Below, one piece after another: positions 1 through 7,363 of a stretch of 11,119 bases of DNA. The notes below the pieces were generated by a model. The model had not been told where the DNA came from. It was given only the letters and a program-made list of their open reading frames with translations, and did not search any database. Every line of letters begins with the position of its first letter. Position 1 is the stretch's first letter. Made by a program: the position numbers and the translations under genes. Source of the DNA: Alphaproteobacteria bacterium (lineage in GTDB: Bacteria > Pseudomonadota > Alphaproteobacteria > Rhizobiales > Aestuariivirgaceae); NCBI GenBank assembly GCA_024639035.1, contig JAHEJE010000059.1:1-11119 (forward strand), in the 5' to 3' direction.

Positions 1-807
1 CATGCCTGGTCCTTCGACCATGACGGCAATCTGCGGGCGGCCCGCAACAGCGACAATGTGGACGGCTTCAACAAGTGCGATTTCTCGCTCAAGCCGGTGA
101 AGGTCGAGGCGTTCTGCGGGCTGATCATGGTCAACCTCGATCCCGATGCGACCTCGTTCAGCGAGCAGACCGGCAATCTGGAAGCGGAAATCCTCCACTA
201 TGCGCCGCGGGTCGATGACGTGGTCTTTGCCCAGCGCGACACCTACGAGGTGGCGTCGAACTGGAAGATACTGATGGACAACTTCCTTGAGTGCTACCAC
301 TGCCATACCGCGCACAAGGATTTCGTCGACCTGGTCGACATGGACAGCTACCGGTCCCAGGTCCACGGCATCTATTCGAGCCATCTGTCGGATGCGGTGC
401 GCTCGACGGACAACAATGCCTATCACTTCGAGACCGGTGATGTGGACTTCGGTTATGCCGGGTGGTTCGTGTGGCCGAACCTGACGATCTGGGTCTATCC
501 GGGCGAGCCGAATATTTCGGTGCTGCAGATGAACCCGGCCGGGCCGGAAACAACCATCGAGTTCCAGGACTGGTTCCTGCCGGACCCGAAGCCCAGCAAG
601 CAGGTCAAGGATGCGATGGACTATCAGAAGGATGTGCTGCAGCCGGAAGATATCGGGCTCTGCGAAAGCGTGCAGCGCGGGCTGAAGTCCAAGGGCTACA
701 ACCAGGGCCGGTTCATCGTCGACAAGGATCGCTCCGAGCTGTCCGAGCACGCGGTGCATCACTTCCAGAACATGGTCGCCAATGCGCTTGGCGCGGATTT
801 GGCCTGA
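1..807 (+). CDS. Rieske non-haem iron oxygenase alpha subunit, 3' part (5' end outside window)
   Basis: This is the C-terminal 268 residues of a Rieske-type ring-hydroxylating oxygenase large subunit, a family that uses O2 and electrons from a reductase to hydroxylate, demethylate or cleave substrates. The frame is open from base 1. The first residues, HAWSFDHDGNL, match the end of the second Rieske motif (C-x2-H-x-W), so base 1 falls on the second cluster histidine and the first half of the Rieske domain is missing. The catalytic domain has NWK then DNFLECYHCHTAH (visible residues 87-105), where His100 and His105 are the expected mononuclear iron ligands. Asp217 in the PEDIGLCESVQRGL segment is the likely third ligand. 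The ECYHC and LCExVQxGL signatures resemble the branch acting on quaternary amines (choline, glycine betaine or carnitine monooxygenases), but the substrate is not determinable. The GTG at 58 is internal, not the start. Family confidence is high; substrate confidence is low. Confidence 0.93.
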   Translation, partial: HAWSFDHDGNLRAARNSDNVDGFNKCDFSLKPVKVEAFCGLIMVNLDPDATSFSEQTGNLEAEILHYAPRVDDVVFAQRDTYEVASNWKILMDNFLECYHCHTAHKDFVDLVDMDSYRSQVHGIYSSHLSDAVRSTDNNAYHFETGDVDFGYAGWFVWPNLTIWVYPGEPNISVLQMNPAGPETTIEFQDWFLPDPKPSKQVKDAMDYQKDVLQPEDIGLCESVQRGLKSKGYNQGRFIVDKDRSELSEHAVHHFQNMVANALGADLA

Positions 808-817
808 CGGAGTGATT

Positions 818-821
818 GGAG
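818..821 (+). promoter_or_regulatory. Ribosome binding site for the small membrane protein
   Basis: GGAG lies 6 nt before the ATG at 828, ten bases after the oxygenase stop. It selects ATG 828 over the in-frame TTG at 816, which overlaps the GGAG itself. Confidence 0.6.
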
Positions 822-827
822 ACTACA

Positions 828-1010
828 ATGAACTTCTTGCAAAAACGCACATTCGAAATTGCCGGCTGGGTCATTTTTCTGGTGTCTGCGGCCATGTTTA
901 CCGCGTCCGGCATACGGGCCGGAGATGTCTTCAGCACCGCTGGCAGCGTACTGTTCCTGGGCGCGTGTTTCGTGTTTCTGGTGCCCTTGGTCGGCGAGCG
1001 GGAGAATTGA
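828..1010 (+). CDS. Small two-helix inner-membrane protein, function unknown
   Basis: A 60-residue protein starting at ATG 828 and supported by a well-spaced GGAG. It has a short basic N-terminus (MNFLQKR), a hydrophobic stretch at about residues 11-28 (AGWVIFLVSAAMFTASGI), a short polar turn containing RAGD, and a second hydrophobic stretch at about 37-55 (STAGSVLFLGACFVFLVPL), ending in the charged tail GEREN. The pattern predicts a hairpin of two transmembrane helices. It begins 20 bp after the oxygenase stop on the same strand, so the two are probably co-transcribed. I do not recognise a named family. It is not SecG, which often precedes pyrG in this group but is longer. A role as a membrane partner of the oxygenase is only a guess from position. 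Confidence 0.7.
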   Translation: MNFLQKRTFEIAGWVIFLVSAAMFTASGIRAGDVFSTAGSVLFLGACFVFLVPLVGEREN

Positions 1011-1050
1011 GCGCGGCGAACGCTTTGGCTGTGTGTAAAACAAACTAAAG

Positions 1051-1079
1051 CTTTGCAGGGCGGGCGACTCCCGCTATAT
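1051..1079 (+). promoter_or_regulatory. Candidate sigma-70-type promoter for the pyrG operon
   Basis: CTTTGC at 1051-1056 and CTATAT at 1074-1079 are separated by exactly 17 bp. The -10 matches the CTATAT form known for rhizobial housekeeping promoters, and the -35 matches CTTGAC at four of six positions. Transcription would start near 1086, only about 4 nt before the pyrG ATG at 1090, and no Shine-Dalgarno sequence is visible before that ATG. The spacer contains a perfect inverted repeat, GCGGG (1060-1064) and CCCGC (1070-1074) around CGACT. An alternative weak promoter further upstream (TTGGCT 1025-1030, TAAAGC 1046-1051) has a 15-bp spacer and would give a normal leader. Confidence 0.4.
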
Positions 1080-1089
1080 CCAAAATCCC

Positions 1090-2718
1090 ATGGCGCGGTA
1101 TATTTTCATCACTGGCGGCGTGGTCTCCTCTCTCGGCAAGGGTCTGGCGTCTGCAGCTCTCGGAGCTCTGCTTCAGGCGCGTGGTTATTCCGTGCGTCTG
1201 CGCAAGCTGGACCCCTACCTGAACGTTGATCCGGGGACCATGAGCCCCTATCAGCACGGCGAGGTGTTCGTCACCGACGACGGGGCCGAAACCGACCTCG
1301 ATCTCGGGCACTACGAGCGCTTCACCGGGCGTTCGGCCAATCAGCAGGACAATATCACCACCGGGCGGCTGTATCAGGAGATCATCGCCAAGGAGCGGCG
1401 CGGCGATTATCTCGGTGCCACGGTGCAGGTCATCCCCCATGTCACCGATGCGCTCAAGGCCTTCGTGCTGGATGGCAACGAGGACTACGACTTCGTGCTG
1501 TGCGAAATCGGCGGCACGGTCGGCGACATCGAAGGGTTGCCGTTCTTCGAGGCCATTCGTCAGCTTGGCAACGATCTGCCGCGGGGGGATTGCATTTATC
1601 TGCATCTGACCTTGTTGCCTTACATTCCCGCAGCCGGTGAACTGAAAACCAAGCCGACCCAGCACTCGGTGAAGGAGCTTCGCTCGATCGGCATCCAGCC
1701 GGACATTCTGTTGTGCCGGGCGGATCGCGAAATTCCGGCCAACGAACGCCGGAAAATAGCGCTGTTCTGCAATGTCCGGCCAACGGCGGTGGTGCAGGCG
1801 CTGGATGTCAGCTCGATCTATCAGGTGCCGCTGGCCTATCATAACGAGGGTCTCGACAACGAAGTGCTGGCGGCATTCGGCATCGACGATGCCCCGGCGC
1901 CGGACCTGTCGCGCTGGCAGGAGATCGTCGAGCGCATTTCCAATCCCGAAGGCACGGTGACGATTGCCGTAGTCGGCAAGTACACCGGTCTGCTTGATGC
2001 CTACAAGTCGCTCAACGAAGCTCTGGTTCACGGCGGGATCGCCAATCGGGTGCGGGTCGATCTGCAGTGGATCGAGAGCGAAATTTTCGAAAAGGAAGAT
2101 CCCGCACCGTTCCTTGAAGGCGTGCATGGCATTCTGGTGCCCGGCGGATTTGGCGAGCGCGGGGCCGAAGGCAAGATCAAGGCGGCAACGTTTGCCCGTG
2201 AGCGCGACGTACCCTATTTCGGCATCTGCTTCGGCATGCAGATGGCGGTGATCGAAGCGGCGCGCAACATGGCCGGCATTGCCGATGCCAATTCAACCGA
2301 GTTCGGCGCGGCCAAGGAGCCTCTTGTCGGCCTGATGACGGAATGGATGCGTGGAAACGAGCTTGAGCAGCGCAGATCGTCCAGCGACCTTGGTGGGACC
2401 ATGCGGCTTGGCGCCTACGATGCAACCTTGGGCGAGACATCGAAGGTCGCTGAAATCTACGGCGCCCGGAACATCTCCGAGCGTCACCGGCATCGCTACG
2501 AGGTCAACATGCGCTACCGCGACAAGCTGGAAGCGGCAGGACTGCGGTTTTCGGGATTGTCGCCGGACGGGTTGCTGCCGGAAATTGTTGAATTGCCCGA
2601 CCACCCGTGGTTCATCGGCGTGCAATATCACCCCGAACTGAAATCGCGGCCGTTCCAGCCGCATCCATTGTTTGCGTCGTTTATCGCTGCCGCCGTTGAG
2701 CAGAGCCGCCTGGTGTAG
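1090..2718 (+). CDS. pyrG: CTP synthase (glutamine-hydrolysing)
   Basis: A full-length 542-residue CTP synthase, which makes CTP from UTP, ATP and glutamine in the cytoplasm. The N-terminus MARYIFITGGVVSSLGKG is the near-invariant family start and P-loop (GGVVSSLGKG, residues 9-18), which fixes ATG 1090. The amidoligase domain covers about residues 1-265 and includes LRKLDPYLNVDPGTMSPYQHGEVFV and the CEIGGTVGD segment. The class I glutamine amidotransferase domain covers about 290-540. Its nucleophile is Cys380 in FGICFGMQ, and the triad partners are His514 and Glu516 in GVQYHPE. It heads a tight plus-strand gene run that ends in kdsA. The CTP it makes is the co-substrate for activating KDO, so sharing an operon with kdsA makes biochemical sense. 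No Shine-Dalgarno sequence is visible before the start. Confidence 0.98.
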   Translation: MARYIFITGGVVSSLGKGLASAALGALLQARGYSVRLRKLDPYLNVDPGTMSPYQHGEVFVTDDGAETDLDLGHYERFTGRSANQQDNITTGRLYQEIIAKERRGDYLGATVQVIPHVTDALKAFVLDGNEDYDFVLCEIGGTVGDIEGLPFFEAIRQLGNDLPRGDCIYLHLTLLPYIPAAGELKTKPTQHSVKELRSIGIQPDILLCRADREIPANERRKIALFCNVRPTAVVQALDVSSIYQVPLAYHNEGLDNEVLAAFGIDDAPAPDLSRWQEIVERISNPEGTVTIAVVGKYTGLLDAYKSLNEALVHGGIANRVRVDLQWIESEIFEKEDPAPFLEGVHGILVPGGFGERGAEGKIKAATFARERDVPYFGICFGMQMAVIEAARNMAGIADANSTEFGAAKEPLVGLMTEWMRGNELEQRRSSSDLGGTMRLGAYDATLGETSKVAEIYGARNISERHRHRYEVNMRYRDKLEAAGLRFSGLSPDGLLPEIVELPDHPWFIGVQYHPELKSRPFQPHPLFASFIAAAVEQSRLV

Positions 2719-2743
2719 GCAAACGCTTGGGAATCGTCCGACA

Positions 2744-5170
2744 ATGTCGATCATGACATCCAACCGCACAGCATCGCTCAGTTTTCTGATGGTGTTGTTG
2801 TCGATGCTGTTCTGCCTGGCCTGGCCGGCATCTCTGGCAATTGCACAAACGCCAGCGGACCTTGCGGGCCGCGCAGAGCGAGCGGCCGTGGATCTGAAAA
2901 CAGAGGTGGAAAAGCTAAAGGCCGATGTGTCGATTGCCTCGGTCAGAGCCGAGGATCTGACCAAGGCACGCAGTGAACTTGAGGACCTTCGTACCGAAAC
3001 GCTGGCCGCTCAGAACGTTCTCAGCGTTCCAAAAAGGGAAGTTGAAGCTCAACTCAAGAAGCTGGGCGAACCGCCGAAATCCGGCGATAGCGAAGCTGAT
3101 GCCATCGCGGCCGAGCGGATGCGCCTGATGACGCTGTCGGCGCGGATCAACAGTGCCGCCACGCAGCTCGAGCTGATCAACCTGGAAGCGGTGCAGTTGC
3201 TGGATCATATTGCCGAACGCCAGCGAAGCGATTTCGTGGCCATGGTGCTTGAAGGCACGAGGTCGGTCATCAATCCGAACCTGTGGATCGACGCGCTGTC
3301 CAGCGTGCCGCAGTTCTTTGAGCGGTTTTCGGTTCTGATCGGCTCATGGAGATCAGATACATCGGAAGCCGGCAGCAGTTTCTGGTTCGTCGTCTTCACC
3401 TTCACGGCAGCCTATCTGCTGATCGCGGCGCTGTGGATCGGCTGGCACCGTCCCAGGGATCTTCCCTTGGACAGGGAAGAGTTGCCGCGGATGTGGCGGG
3501 CGATCCGAATCCCGCTGTTCTCGATCGCCATATTGCTGGTTGCCGGTGCCGCGATCGAATTGCTTGCCAACCTGCAACCACGACCTGGCAGAGTAACACT
3601 GGCCGCTCTCAGGACATCGCTGGGGATCATCGTTCCGCTGGCGCTGTTGCGCGCGACGTTCCGCCCCGGCAATCCGAAGTTGCGGCTCGTCAATCTGGAC
3701 ACATCCAGTGCCCGCAAGGCCTATCAGATCGGGGCGATCATCTTCATACTGGCGGGCAGCCGACTGGTCGTCGAGGAGGTCGCCAGTCTGACGTTCCTGC
3801 CGGTGGAATTCCTGCTGGGCTGGAAAGCGGCACTATCGATTGCCTTGGCGGTCCTGATCGGCATTTTCCTGGTGGTGGTGCGCAGCGGCGAGGCCATAGA
3901 GACCGTGGCGACCGAGGGGGTCGTGCGCAGGTTCTATTTCGAGTGGTCGCGTTATGTGTTCCACCTGATATGGCTGGTCTTGCTGGTGAGTGCGCTTGCG
4001 CTGCTGGTTTCGCGCATCGAGCTTGCCTACTACCTGTTGACCCGCATTGTGGCGACATCGGGCCTGGTGGTGCTGCTGGTCATGCTGCGTCATCTCATCG
4101 ATGCGGTGGTGCACAGCGCATTGGACCAGCAAAGTCTCGTCGGCAGGTTCCTGCAACGCACCGTCTCGCTCAGTGACAGGGCGATCTCCACGCTCGGGCT
4201 TGTGCTCACCTCGTTGGCCGACGTCGGTGTCGTTCTGCTCGGCATACCGATTGTCCTGGTGCAATGGACGCTGACCTGGATCGATTTCCAGAGTTGGATG
4301 ATCGCGGCGTTCTTCGGCTTCAAGATCGGCGATATCAGGATCGAACTGTCCAGCATCCTGTTGGGCGTTCTGGTTCTGATCATCGGGCTGTTGGCGGCAC
4401 GTTTGTTTACGGCGTGGCTTGAGCGCCGGGTATTGGCGCGCACCAATCTGGATGCCGGCATCCGCAATTCCATCCGCACTGGCACAAATTACGCCGGCAT
4501 CATGCTGGCGGCAGGGATTGCCGTAACGTCGGCCGGGCTTGATTTCTCGAACTTGGCAATCGTCTTCGGCGCGCTTGGCGTCGGTATCGGTTTTGGCCTC
4601 CAGTCGATCGTCAACAACTTCGTGTCCGGTCTGATCCTGCTCGCCGAACGGCCGATCAAGGTGGGGGACTGGATCGCTGTGACAGGCGGCGAGGGCATCG
4701 TGAAACGGATAAATGTGCGCTCGACCGAGATCGAAACCTTCGACCGGTGTTCGGTGATCATTCCGAATTCAAACCTGATTTCAGAGCCGGTGAGCAACTG
4801 GTATCATAACGATGAAAGTGGCCGGGTGCGTGTGCCGGTCGGCGTTGCCTATAACAGCGATCCGGAAAAGGTGAAGGAGATCCTGCTAAACTGCGCCTAC
4901 GAAACAGAACGTGTGGTGGCGTTTCCGGAACCGTTTGTCGTGTTCATGAATTTTGGTGCCAGTTCGCTGGACTTCGAGCTGCGGGCCTATATCGCCGATG
5001 TCGGATGGGTCACCATTGTCGGCAGCGAGCTGAGATTCAAGATCTTCAAAGCACTGAAGGAGGCCGGGATCGAGATCCCGTTCCCGCAGCAGGATATCCA
5101 TGTCAAGGGATTGGGAGGCATCGGCCCGGTGCAGATCGGCGGTCGCCGCGAGCCGGAGAAACCGGCTTGA
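2744..5170 (+). CDS. Large MscS-family mechanosensitive channel with periplasmic coiled-coil N-terminus
   Basis: An 808-residue inner-membrane protein of the MscS superfamily, channels that release solutes when membrane tension rises. ATG 2744 was chosen because it opens a clear signal peptide: hydrophobic core at about residues 12-27 and probable cleavage in LAIA|Q at 34/35. Next comes a charged, heptad-like segment (about 42-95) predicted to be a periplasmic coiled coil; this region resembles the DUF3772-type extension of rhizobial MscS homologues. About ten hydrophobic helices follow, from FWFVVFTF near residue 210 to about 590. The MscS core has the glycine/alanine-rich pore helix at about 602-630 (FGALGVGIGFGLQSIVNNFV), then LLAERPIKVGDWI (start of the beta domain) and the C-terminal vestibule ending at FPQQDIHVKG. 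It starts 25 bp after pyrG and its stop overlaps the next start, indicating operon membership. E. coli MscS has 286 residues, so this is an MscK-like giant form. An alternative start is ATG 2753. Confidence 0.93.
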   Translation: MSIMTSNRTASLSFLMVLLSMLFCLAWPASLAIAQTPADLAGRAERAAVDLKTEVEKLKADVSIASVRAEDLTKARSELEDLRTETLAAQNVLSVPKREVEAQLKKLGEPPKSGDSEADAIAAERMRLMTLSARINSAATQLELINLEAVQLLDHIAERQRSDFVAMVLEGTRSVINPNLWIDALSSVPQFFERFSVLIGSWRSDTSEAGSSFWFVVFTFTAAYLLIAALWIGWHRPRDLPLDREELPRMWRAIRIPLFSIAILLVAGAAIELLANLQPRPGRVTLAALRTSLGIIVPLALLRATFRPGNPKLRLVNLDTSSARKAYQIGAIIFILAGSRLVVEEVASLTFLPVEFLLGWKAALSIALAVLIGIFLVVVRSGEAIETVATEGVVRRFYFEWSRYVFHLIWLVLLVSALALLVSRIELAYYLLTRIVATSGLVVLLVMLRHLIDAVVHSALDQQSLVGRFLQRTVSLSDRAISTLGLVLTSLADVGVVLLGIPIVLVQWTLTWIDFQSWMIAAFFGFKIGDIRIELSSILLGVLVLIIGLLAARLFTAWLERRVLARTNLDAGIRNSIRTGTNYAGIMLAAGIAVTSAGLDFSNLAIVFGALGVGIGFGLQSIVNNFVSGLILLAERPIKVGDWIAVTGGEGIVKRINVRSTEIETFDRCSVIIPNSNLISEPVSNWYHNDESGRVRVPVGVAYNSDPEKVKEILLNCAYETERVVAFPEPFVVFMNFGASSLDFELRAYIADVGWVTIVGSELRFKIFKALKEAGIEIPFPQQDIHVKGLGGIGPVQIGGRREPEKPA
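5155..5158 (+). promoter_or_regulatory. Ribosome binding site deciding the TTG start of the VOC-fold gene
   Basis: GGAG inside the last codons of the channel gene lies 8 nt before TTG 5167. It supports translation beginning at this non-ATG codon, which overlaps the upstream stop as TTGA. Confidence 0.6.
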
Positions 5171-6036
5171 GCGGCATCGATCATCTGGTCATCTGTGTAG
5201 AGGACCTGGATGCCGCGCGTGCCCTCTATCAGGCGGCCGGCTTCACCATGGCGCCGAAGGCACAGCATCCGTTTGGCACCGGCAACAGCAATATCCAGCT
5301 GCAGGGCAGTTTTCTGGAGGTGCTGACGGTGATGGAACCGGCCGACATCGTGCCGGCGACGTCCGGGCACTTTTCGTTCTCGGCGTTCAACCGGGATTTT
5401 CTCGCCCGCCGTCAGGGCGCCTCGATGCTGGTGCTGGAAAGCGCCGACACCGGGGCTGATCTGGCGCGCTATCGGGCGCACAACCTGCAGACCTTCGCGC
5501 CGTTCGAGTTTTCGCGCCAAGCCGGCCTGCCGGATGGGTCGGCGGTGACCGTGGGGTTTTCTCTGGCCTTTGCCGTTGATCCGGGGATGCCGGATGCAGC
5601 CTTCTTCACCTGCCGGCAACATGCGCCGGAGCACTTCTGGAAGACTGAATACCAGCGCCATGCGAACACCGCCCGGTCCCTCGCCGAGGTTGCGATCGTC
5701 AGCGACCATCCGGCCAGCCATCGGGCGTTTCTGGCCGGGTTCACCGGTATCCGGCACGCTGATGAGACTGCCGGACGGCTGACCGTCAGCACGCCCCGCG
5801 GTGATGTATCGGTGATGACACCGGCGCTGTTTGAAGATCGTTATCGCTCGATTTCACCCGATCTCGGCAACGGTGCCCGGCTCGCAGGTTTCACCGTGAA
5901 TGTCGACGAGTTGGGCGCGGTTGCGAAGTGTCTCGACCGGGCCGGGCCCAGGTATAACGACGCGGGTGACAGGATCACGGTGTGCGCATCGGAGCTTATG
6001 GGTGTGGCGGCTGCGTTCACGCACAAGGCGCACTGA
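5167..6036 (+). CDS. Glyoxalase-like (VOC superfamily) protein
   Basis: A 289-residue protein of the vicinal-oxygen-chelate fold, best matching the Glyoxalase_3-type family by its opening, SGIDHLVICVEDLDAARALY followed by AAGF, and the segment FGTGNSNIQLQGSFLEVL. His6 is the likely first metal ligand and the Glu in FLEVL a second. The second half (EVAIVSDHPASHRAFLAGF, from about residue 175) looks like a repeated betaalphabetabetabeta unit. The start is TTG 5167: it overlaps the channel stop in TTGA, has GGAG 8 nt upstream, and puts the domain motif at the extreme N-terminus. The open frame continues upstream to 5005, but that part is the shadow of the channel C-terminus. The substrate is unknown; family members include glyoxalases, dioxygenases, epimerases and resistance proteins. 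A thioesterase gene follows after 1 bp, so the two may act on the same metabolite, which is only an inference. Confidence 0.82.
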   Translation: MSGIDHLVICVEDLDAARALYQAAGFTMAPKAQHPFGTGNSNIQLQGSFLEVLTVMEPADIVPATSGHFSFSAFNRDFLARRQGASMLVLESADTGADLARYRAHNLQTFAPFEFSRQAGLPDGSAVTVGFSLAFAVDPGMPDAAFFTCRQHAPEHFWKTEYQRHANTARSLAEVAIVSDHPASHRAFLAGFTGIRHADETAGRLTVSTPRGDVSVMTPALFEDRYRSISPDLGNGARLAGFTVNVDELGAVAKCLDRAGPRYNDAGDRITVCASELMGVAAAFTHKAH

Positions 6037-6037
6037 G

Positions 6038-6484
6038 ATGGCGGATGAGCGTTACAGCGTCGACGGAATGGCGCGGCTGAGGCAGCTCATGGACAGCCCG
6101 GCGGGTGCGGCGCCGATGGGTGTGCTGCTTGACATGCGACTGTGCGAAATCGGCGAGGGCATGGCGACGTTTCAGGGAACGCCCGGGACTGAGCATTTCA
6201 ACCCGCAGAATACTGTACATGGCGGCTGGGCGGCGACGATCCTCGACAGTGCGCTCGGTTGCGCCGTCGAGACTGTATTGGGGCCTGGCCGCAGCTATGG
6301 AACGATCGAACTGAAGGTGAACTATGTGCGGCCGATGACGACGCAAACCGGGTTGGTGACCTGCCGGGCTGAAGTGGTCCACGCCGGCCGCCGGATGGCG
6401 ACCTCCGAGGGCCGCCTTGTCGATGCGGGCGGAAAGCTATATGCACACGGCTCGTGTACCTGCATGATCTACGATGTGACATGA
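6038..6484 (+). CDS. PaaI-type hotdog-fold thioesterase
   Basis: A 148-residue hotdog-fold protein of the PaaI/YbgC-like acyl-CoA thioesterase group, which hydrolyses acyl- or aryl-CoA thioesters in the cytoplasm. The conserved block runs HFNPQNTVHGGWAATILDSA (residues 53-72): Asn55, His61-Gly62-Gly63 and Asp70 sit where PaaI-family enzymes have their oxyanion and catalytic elements. SYGTIELKVNYVRPM and the VVHAGRRMATSEGRL strand are the usual following elements, and the length is normal for a single hotdog domain. ATG 6038 lies 1 bp after the preceding stop with AAGG at 6025-6028. The 3' end overlaps kdsA by ATGA, suggesting translational coupling. The substrate is not readable from sequence. 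Its place immediately before kdsA rather than in a phenylacetate cluster argues against a dedicated aromatic role. Confidence 0.88.
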   Translation: MADERYSVDGMARLRQLMDSPAGAAPMGVLLDMRLCEIGEGMATFQGTPGTEHFNPQNTVHGGWAATILDSALGCAVETVLGPGRSYGTIELKVNYVRPMTTQTGLVTCRAEVVHAGRRMATSEGRLVDAGGKLYAHGSCTCMIYDVT

Positions 6485-7320
6485 ACAACGCTGTAAATGA
6501 ATCGGTACGGGTGGGCCCCGTTACAATCGGCAACCGCCTGCCCTTGACGCTGATCGCCGGTCCGTGCCAGCTCGAAAGCCGCGAGCATGCGTTCACCATG
6601 GCCGGCAGGCTGCGCGAGATGGCCGTGGCTGCCGGCATCGGTCTGATCTACAAGTCATCGTTCGACAAGGCGAACCGGACCAGTCTGAGCGCGACGCGCG
6701 GGTTGGGCTTCGACAAATCCCTGGAGGTGTTTGCCGACCTCAAGGCCGAATTCGGCCTGCCGATCGTCACCGATGTTCATGAAGCGGGCCAGTGCGCCGC
6801 GGTTGCCGAGGTTTGCGATGTGCTGCAGATTCCGGCATTCCTGTGCCGGCAGACCGATCTGCTGACCGCAGCGGCGGCGACCGGTGCGGTGGTGAATGTG
6901 AAGAAGGGCCAGTTCCTTGCGCCCTGGGACATGAAGAACGTCATCGCCAAGGTGACCGACAGCGGCAATCCGAACGTGATCGTGACCGAGCGCGGGGCTT
7001 CGTTCGGTTACAACACCCTGGTGTCCGACTTCCGCGCCCTGCCGATCATGGCCGGCTACGGGGCGCCGGTGGTGTTCGATGCCACCCATTCGGTGCAGCA
7101 GCCGGGCGGGCAAGGGACATCGTCGGGCGGCCAGCGCGAGTTCGTCGAGGTCCTCAGCCGGGCCGCCGTGGCGGTCGGTGTCGCCGGGGTCTTCATCGAG
7201 ACCCACGACGACCCCGACAACACAACCTCGTCGGACGGGCCCAACATGGTGCCGCTCGCCGATATGCCGCGACTGATCGAGACGCTGATGCGGTTCGACA
7301 CCCTGGCCAAATCGGCCTGA
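6481..7320 (+). CDS. kdsA: 3-deoxy-8-phosphooctulonate synthase (KDO-8-P synthase), metal-dependent type
   Basis: A 279-residue enzyme that condenses phosphoenolpyruvate with arabinose-5-phosphate to give KDO-8-phosphate, the committed precursor of the lipopolysaccharide inner-core sugar; this implies a Gram-negative envelope. Family motifs include LIAGPCQLES (24-33), YKSSFDKANRTS, VTDVHE, IPAFLCRQTDLL, VNVKKGQFLAPWDMKN, FDATHSVQQPGG and the C-terminal SSDGPNM. Cys29 in AGPC replaces the Asn of the E. coli enzyme, and His203, Glu240 and Asp252 complete the expected metal site, placing it in the divalent-metal-dependent class. ATG 6481 overlaps the thioesterase stop as ATGA, and no independent Shine-Dalgarno sequence is seen, so coupled translation is likely. 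In many Rhizobiales eno follows kdsA; here the operon ends and a palindromic element follows 10 bp later. Confidence 0.97.
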   Translation: MNNAVNESVRVGPVTIGNRLPLTLIAGPCQLESREHAFTMAGRLREMAVAAGIGLIYKSSFDKANRTSLSATRGLGFDKSLEVFADLKAEFGLPIVTDVHEAGQCAAVAEVCDVLQIPAFLCRQTDLLTAAAATGAVVNVKKGQFLAPWDMKNVIAKVTDSGNPNVIVTERGASFGYNTLVSDFRALPIMAGYGAPVVFDATHSVQQPGGQGTSSGGQREFVEVLSRAAVAVGVAGVFIETHDDPDNTTSSDGPNMVPLADMPRLIETLMRFDTLAKSA

Positions 7321-7330
7321 GCCAACGCTC

Positions 7331-7363
7331 TAGAGCACTTTTCGATCATACGGAATCGCTTGA
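7331..7363. repeat. Left terminal inverted repeat of the palindromic element
   Basis: A 33-bp arm starting TAGAGCAC, 10 bp after the kdsA stop. It differs from the right arm at 7354 (A facing C 7572) and 7358 (G facing T 7568, a G-U pair in plus-strand RNA). It contains GAATC at 7353-7357, a CcrM-type GANTC site that the right arm lacks. Confidence 0.92.

Noticed and set aside
1060..1074. GCGGG-CGACT-CCCGC as a terminator for the upstream oxygenase operon
   Set aside because: The stem is only 5 bp, is followed by TATATCC rather than a T-run, and sits between plausible -35 and -10 elements of the pyrG promoter.
1045..2127. 360-codon open frame on the minus strand across pyrG
   Set aside because: It lies fully antisense to an unmistakable CTP synthase, its translation resembles no family, and long antisense frames are expected in GC-rich codon usage.
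5005..5166. Extended N-terminus for the VOC gene
   Set aside because: This part is the out-of-frame shadow of the channel C-terminus; the domain motif begins at the TTG 5167 start, which has a ribosome binding site.
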